A stretch of DNA of 64,000 bases from Ilex aquifolium (taxonomy: Eukaryota; Streptophyta; Magnoliopsida; Aquifoliales; Aquifoliaceae), in NCBI GenBank assembly GCA_951799425.1, contig OX637402.1, positions 31,464,492-31,528,491 of the forward strand, in the 5' to 3' direction. Within the stretch, counting starts at the first letter, position 1; each line of letters opens with the position of its first letter. Of this stretch, positions 49,625-64,000 are shown piece after piece. The position numbers and the translations under genes are program-made. The notes beneath the pieces were generated by a model that worked only from the letters and a program-made list of their open reading frames with translations, was not told where the DNA came from and did not search any database.

Positions 49625-51839
49625 TCAATGAACAGAAATAGAAGAAACCCTACGAGAACACCTGAGGAGGAAACCCTAGCCGCTGCATATCCCCAATCAA
49701 CAGGAAAACAATTAATCAGCTCATAATACTGAAACTTCTTTGTACATGAAGTGCTGATTCTCAACGCAAGTCTAATTCCTAGGCACCCACTTGACTATGC
49801 TATATGTGCACGCATCATATACCTATATTTAGTTTCTGTTGCTTTGTATGTCATGTCTTCTAAATTTGAATGAATCAGAGTGATCAGTTATTCTCAGTCC
49901 CTTGGAGCTACCTGGTTTACCAACAACATTGGTGAATCTATTTTCTAGTGTCCTCCTTTCTTTTTGTTTTTACTGTACATATGCTGAATTCATAATTTCT
50001 GATGCAACAGTGCCTGGGTTAATCTCATTACGGAATCAGAATGCTGGGGCAATTCTGTTGCATGTATGGGTGAGACTGAGACAACTGCTTTGGCTGCACA
50101 AACCTTGGGATTAAGAAATGTATACTGCCCAACAAACCCTGGTCTTGAAGGGTAATCTCCACTTTCCTGAGTCCTTACCAATTTTAGATGCATTCCACAC
50201 TGGCTAAAAGTTTCCTTTTAAGACTTCTACTGTGGCTCTTTATATGAGATGACGAGTGTAAAGGTATACAAGTTAGATGTTTTGGATGGATAAAACTATG
50301 GAAGAGGGAGAGAGAAAATATCTATGGGATATGGTCAAAATCGAATGTTAAGCCTGATGATTACTGGTTTAATATATTTCAAACATGTAATTGTGGAATT
50401 GTAATGAAGTTTTGGCTTGCTTCATCTCGTATGACTCGTTTTTTCACTAGGATTAGAACAAGCCAGGAACGATTTACCACACCGCTTAAGTGCTCAACAT
50501 CAGCATTAGCTTAAAGCACGTTCATCATGTGGCTCATTTGATATTGTTCTAACAGTAGCATAATAATATAGATAACTAGGTCATCTTGAACTTCAATTCA
50601 TGGAGTTAGGAATCTCTGAAACATCTAGGTCATTTTGAACTTCAATTTCACATTCATGGAGTTAGGAATCTCTGAAACAACTAGAGTTACTAGATCATTG
50701 AACTTGAATTTGACATTCATGGTGTTAGTAATCTCTGAAATCAATGTATTGCTGTTCTTGCATAATAAGCTTTGAAAAAGTTTGTATGATACCTTGATAG
50801 TTACTTGATAGTTAGCCTGATTTGTTTGGACAGAGTAGGCCAATTCACTTCGCTTGTTATTCGTTTTTTGTTGTAAATCCAGTTGCTTTAAACCATTTTT
50901 CCCCTTTAAATAGTCGTACGTCTTCTCATACTTCTACTTTCCCATCTTATTCTTAGACACCTTTCTTTTTAGTTCTTAAAATCAAGGCCTAACTTTAGAT
51001 CTGAGAGTTTCTCTATTACAACACCGTTGTAATGATGTTTGCCTCCACAAAATAGGCTTCCTTAAAGTTCTTTTTCAAATGGGAAAGAATGACCTTCCAT
51101 GTTTAACAAGCTGTGAGAATTCATCACTGCACTTTATGACTTCTATTTTTCTTTTAGGTTCCTTGATTTATATAATTCATGTAACTTCCCAAACGAAAAA
51201 AAACATTGTCATAGGGGTGGGGTGGGGGGACAAAAGGGGACTCATAAACCTTTTGTAAGTAATCAATTAAACTAATCACGATCACATTTTCACTTCTCTG
51301 TTGGGATGCAGAACACTAGGCATTGTACAGAAAAGTACGCATTCAAGATACAAAAAATTCACATATTGCTCTATATACAGGAACGTGTGGCCATCTCTCA
51401 TATTTTGATTTTTGGATGTTACCTTGTCAGTCGTATCTATGTCAATACTCGGCACCCATGTTTATGTCTACGAATCATAGGTTTGACTGGCTGGTCATGT
51501 ATATTTAACAGATAATGATGGATGTTTCTTAATGAGTTAATTTGAGTATGTATTGTGAAGATTTCTGTTTTCCACATTCTGCCCATTTAGGGTCATAATC
51601 TTTGAAATCCCTTGGTTTTCTATTTATTTCTTTCCACATGAGTGAACATGCCCAGATATTGTCCAGTCATACCATAGCTTGTTATCACCTGCTGGGTGTT
51701 TACCCTACCCCACCCCCCGAAGAAAAGAGAATGAAAAGTAGAAAAATTGTCAAGGTGGTTAAATGAATGTATTGGGAGTCCTTGTTCCTTTTAATCCCAT
51801 GAATTTACTTTTTGTAGGTGGGTGGATAGCATTATTGAA

Positions 51840-52070
51840 GCATAAGGTCAAAAAGTTGTCCATTGATAGTTTCTAACTCTCCACAGGAAATTATACCATA
51901 GCATGGTTGCATATTTTTTCTCCAATGATAAATGTGCTTGTTCCTTTCCCTATAAATCATCCAAGGCACTTGCAGGTTCTTAAAAGGGTGCAGAGCATGT
52001 AAACTTTTGCCTCCCTGTGGAAATTTGTCGAAACGTGGCCCAGAAGTTTGCAACAGCAAAAGACAAAGAT
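51840..52070 (-). mobile_element. Possible LINE 3'-end fragment
   Basis: A minus-strand frame contains WMIYRERNKHIYHW, similar to the W-x-I-x-x-E-R-N phrase near the end of plant LINE reverse transcriptase or RNase H-like regions. It starts right after the last synthase exon and may have replaced the original end of that gene. The evidence is one short motif. Confidence 0.3.
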
Positions 52071-52335
52071 GTCGGGCTGTTTGTCATTGAGGAGTGTAAC
52101 AATGTACATTTGGCAGAGCTTTAAATGAGGTAACTGAAAAGGTTCTTTAGAGATGATGCTTTATAAATACAGATTCTCGAACTCTGTATGCATTTCGTGC
52201 TGTATGTACCCTTTTTTTTTGTGTTGAGTTCTAACATTAGTGTAAGTTGCTTGAAAAAGTATCCTTATGAAACAATGTCTGCTGTTCAGGCAAAATTATA
52301 TTTTTTAATAAGTTGTGGTAATCTCTTCTATCGAT

Positions 52336-53548
52336 TGGGGGGTGGATTCAGCATGGGCAGCTGACCCCACTGGAATTCTGAAAAGTTTTGGGTGTTATTT
52401 GAAATTTCAGAAATTTTAAAAAATAAATAAATTTTCCCTCACTAAAAATTTTATAAAAAAATAAAGTTTATCGGATTAACATTATTGGGATCTAATTAGG
52501 GAAGTTAAATCATTGTTATCATTTGATTATTAGTAGATCCCAATATTTAACGGGATCCAGTACGTGCTTATCCAATGACTACAATGGATTAAATTTTCAA
52601 ATTTAGTTTCTAAATTAAATACATATAGTATTATTGCTAATTTATATTTTAGATAAGTGGTATTCTTTCATAAAAAAGAAAAATTAGACTTACACTTTTC
52701 TCATATGATTTAAATTAAAAATGTTACAATGAGTTTTTTTTTATAAATATCAATAAATCAATATTACAACATAAATAATTAGCTATTACATCATTTGAAT
52801 AACGCATCAATTATAAATGAGCAAGCATTCTATAAGAAATCTATCGTGACCTTTAGTAAGGGTTGACTCATCCATCGATTAGTTGATAGAATCAGGAGTA
52901 ACCAACAAGACTATGCTTGGTCGGTTATTGTTGCAAGGAGTTCTAGTGATCCTTAATCGATCATTCTCCTTAACTTGGCTTTTGTGGTCAGTGTTCTATT
53001 TTTCTAGCTTCTTTTTGGCTCCTAATCTCTATTATTTTTGTTAATGTGAATTGAAATTGGATCTTGATATTTGAAATCGTAAAAAATTGAGGTTTGAACT
53101 TAGAAATCATAATATTAGAAATTGAAATTAGAATGCAAGAATTATAAATTAAGATTCAAATTATTTTTTAATTTAATTGTACTACATATTGGAATCTGTC
53201 TATTATGAATTATATTTTTAATTAAATTATTTGAACAATTGGACTTTAACAATTTGTCTGTGATTAATCAAAGTATTCTTATATCTAAGTTTTAATAAAG
53301 TTTTAGCAAATAGATTTTTTTCTAAATTATTAAGTTTGTCCATTAAATGAATACTTCTAGTTCTAATAAGTTGTTTGTCAAAAACTCAATGATAAATTAT
53401 TGAGTTTGTGTTCAAAAAGAAAAAAAATTATGGAGTCAAACCACACATATTGATTTTGAATTAATTATGGGTAAATTTTCCAAAAGAAAAATCATATTGA
53501 AATAGTTTTAGGTTGCCCCCACTGAATAATTTCTGGCTCTGCCCCTGC
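52336..53548. mobile_element. Candidate diverged hAT-like element
   Basis: The right end, read on the other strand, starts GCAGGGGCAGAGCCAGAAATT and then TTCAGTGGGGGCA. The left end reads TGGGGGGTGGA and then TTCAGCATGGGCAG, a degenerate mirror. Possible 8-bp flanks CTATCGAT (52,328-52,335) and TTACCGAT (53,549-53,556) differ at two bases. The interior is AT-rich and non-coding. Confidence 0.4.
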
Positions 53549-53754
53549 TTACCGATCACTAACTATTTGATTTATTTTGACAATAAAAAATTGGAATACA
53601 ATAAAATATGAAAATTCTTGGGTTATGTATTTATTTAGCGTATAACAAACATTCATCTTGCAACAATTCACTCTTCTCTATTGATTATTACTAGTTTCAG
53701 TTTGATAAGCTTTTGATGATGCTAGTACTCAAATGGAATTGGAGGATTGTCCTG

Positions 53755-62162
<8,408 letters not shown>

Positions 62163-63475
62163 CTAATTTGAGGGGGGAAGAGTCCCATTAAGGAATGAAG
62201 AGAAGAGTGTGAGTGCTTGAGCTGATTGATAACTGGGAACAAAATGCCCAGATCCTCGAATGGTAACAAAAGTCAAGTTCTGATATTCAACTAAATATCC
62301 ACCAACCTGCATAGATAATTACAATACAAGCTTAAAAAACTGTTAAGAGACATGTGCTCAACAACCATATGAAAACCCATTATTGAAAAATCCTCTCTTA
62401 TCTTAAAATTTTCCATTAATTGCCTTCAAATTATATGAGTAAAATCCAATAGGGGGTCATCTAATATAGAGTGCCCAATGCCCCCTTGATAAGGGAAGGG
62501 GGTTTGGGAGGGAAGCATAATAAATAGCATGGTAGAAAAGTGAATACAATAATAACTTAGATATTACCTCTCCTTCAGTGTATCAAGGATACCAAGCAAT
62601 CTTAAGTGAAAGTCCCAATTTGTTTATGGAATACCTAGTGGATGTCACCGGTATGGCACCATCAGTGTCGCCACTACAAATTCAAATTCACATAGGTAAG
62701 CACGATTAACAGTTTCATGTTTTGTTTACACTACAACTTTATTCACTTAATAATTACGATTAATAGTGAACATGCCTTCAACTTAATTCTACTTTGTTTA
62801 GTTGAACTTGTTCTTTCTGTTGTTCAAATTTCTTAGATGATGGGTTTTGTTTTATTTAACTTACATGTATATCCACACAAGAATTCCACTATCCATCAAC
62901 TCACTAATAATAGGTAACACAGTTAAGGGTTCATCGTTCCACGTTTGTATCTGGTTACTATTTCCAAATATATGCCCAAAGTCAGTAACAAAGAAATAAG
63001 AGGAGTCAGTGAATAGTCAAGAAAGTCCAGCAATATGAAACAAAAATATTAAGATCAGTTTGGAGTAGTACCCGCAGGTTTCCATGGATAGGGAAGAAAG
63101 GTAACGTTTGCATGAAGAGTTTTTTGAATTTCAGGAAATGAAAATATATAATCTTCTGAGCAGGGATCAAATGCAAAGTATAACTTCAAAATTAGTCGAG
63201 AGTAAGATACTAAAGTACTAAAAGAATCATCAGTAAACTACATAGAGACAAACTATGTATTTGCAAAATCTGGGAAATTATACTCACAGAGGTAGAGGCT
63301 GAGGAAGAATTGCATAAGGGGGCATATATGTCATATGGGTAGATATTGCCAATTGCATCATCGAACTAACCAAAATAATCTGAACAACTTTGGGACAAAT
63401 TATATGGCAAAGAAAAATTGCAGTTCAAGACAATTCCCGCATATATTTTGTCTGAAATGAGGGTATGTGTCCGTA
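62163..63475 (-). pseudogene. Serine carboxypeptidase-like fragment, decayed
   Basis: The 3' half of a second carboxypeptidase-like gene. The last exon, 62,163-62,306, is intact and the same length (144 nt) as in the working gene, with [10 protein letters not shown] holding the catalytic histidine. Exon 62,568-62,673 has the catalytic GDTDGAIPVTSTRYS, but a TGA at 62,583-62,585 replaces an expected Trp codon. Exon 62,875-62,950 (WNDEPLTVLPIISELM) appears out of phase with its neighbour. The next exon, 63,072 to about 63,170, reads FDPCSEDYIFSFPEIQK. The outermost piece (63,300-63,475) contains YDIYAPLC and a TAG stop. It ends in mid-exon at 63,475, where sequence matching the synthase intron begins. 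The catalytic-serine exon is missing. Its sequence is well diverged from the intact gene, so it was an old paralogue rather than a recent copy. Confidence 0.82.
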
Positions 63476-64000
63476 GTAATGATGTTTGCCTCCACAAAAT
63501 AGGCTTCCTTGAAGTTCTTTTTCAAATGGGAAAGAATGACCTTCCATGTTTAACAAGCTGTGGGAATTCATCACTGAACTTTATAACTTCTATATTTCTT
63601 TTAAGTTCCTCGATTTATATTATTCATGTAACTTCCCAAATGACAAAAACATTGTCATAGGGGAGGGTTGGGGGGACAAAAGGGACTCATAAACCTTTTG
63701 TAAGTAACCAATTAAACCAATCATGATCACATTTTCTCTTCTCTGTTAGGATGCAGAACACTAGGCATTGTACAGAAAAGTATGCATTTAAGATACTAAA
63801 AATTCACATATTGCTCTATATACAGGAACATTGTGGCCATCTCTCATATTTTAATTTTTGGATGTTACCTTGTCAGTCGTATCGATGTCAATACTCGGCA
63901 CCCATGTTTATGTCTATGAATCATAGGTTTGACTGGCTGGTCATGTATATTTAACAGATAATGATGGATGTTTCTTAATTTGAGCACGTATTGTGAAGAC
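63476..64000 (+). repeat. Second copy of the synthase-gene intron segment
   Basis: Highly similar to 51,029-51,562, which lies in the intron between the last two uroporphyrinogen-III synthase exons. The match starts abruptly at 'gtaatgatgtttgcctccac' and runs past the window edge. Whether the last exon follows is outside the window. Confidence 0.9.

Larger units (their letters stand above)
43598..51845 (+). pseudogene. UROS: Uroporphyrinogen-III synthase (heme/chlorophyll pathway) remnant
   Basis: The 3' end is clear. Exon 50,011-50,151 reads [14 protein letters not shown] and then [16 protein letters not shown]; exon 51,818-51,845 continues in phase with WVDSIIEA and a stop. This is the C-terminal signature of plant uroporphyrinogen-III synthase, the plastid enzyme that closes the tetrapyrrole ring. 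A 6-bp duplication (gagact/gagaca) makes the GET motif two residues longer than I recall for the family. A first exon at about 43,598-43,828 has a Ser-rich, transit-like leader, then PKVVVMRERGKNG and a donor. Directly after this motif a 4-bp insertion (cggc) displaces the expected ELINAL into another frame, and the only suitable ATG (43,598) is also out of frame with the motif. The middle exons, about two thirds of the protein, are not found; that space holds the 640-bp array and LINE debris. The C-terminus is also slightly short. Confidence 0.65.

Overview
This window is nuclear DNA of a flowering plant, most likely a eudicot. It is AT-rich, its genes have many GT-AG introns, and the proteins it encodes are typical plant families (RBP45-type RNA-binding protein, serine carboxypeptidase-like protein, plastid uroporphyrinogen-III synthase, a plant multi-membrane-span calcineurin-like phosphoesterase). 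It is full of transposon remnants and microsatellites. I see no prokaryotic, organellar or CRISPR features.

Left part, 1-33,660: three copies of one phosphoesterase gene lie in the same (minus) orientation. Copy A (22,786-32,656) is intact: 15 coding exons splice to an exact 1,020-codon frame with all metallophosphatase motifs. Copy B (about 8,590-15,702) is a 3' fragment with many lesions, including a lost metal-ligand histidine, a deleted exon block and two frameshifts. It hosts a 2.97-kb Helitron and a 665-bp solo LTR. Copy C (1-2,830, running off the left edge) has the 5' exons but has lost the ancestral start codon. Between A and B, on the plus strand, is an intact six-exon gene for a small membrane-anchored sulfotransferase-like protein (20,808-22,339), tail-to-tail with copy A. 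The remaining space holds non-autonomous DNA transposons, several with target-site duplications.

Middle part, 33,660-42,136: a diverging intergenic stretch with an 888-bp hAT-like element, then an intact six-exon RBP45-type gene with three RRMs (427 codons, plus strand).

Right part, 43,598-64,000: remains of a uroporphyrinogen-III synthase gene. A first exon (43.6 kb) and the two last exons (50.0 and 51.8 kb) are visible, but the middle exons are not found. The gap holds five near-identical copies of a 623-bp segment, joined by four identical 17-bp fillers (640-bp period), plus LINE debris. Facing it is an intact eight-exon serine carboxypeptidase-like gene (53,755-59,346, minus). A decayed second carboxypeptidase copy (62,163-63,475) is fused directly to a second copy of the synthase intron (63,476-64,000).

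The genes do not form an operon or an evident shared pathway. The main story is segmental duplication, transposon insertion and gene decay. The most unusual structure is the 640-bp array, whose arithmetic (4 x 640 + 623) and filler sequence suggest a template-switch origin followed by amplification.
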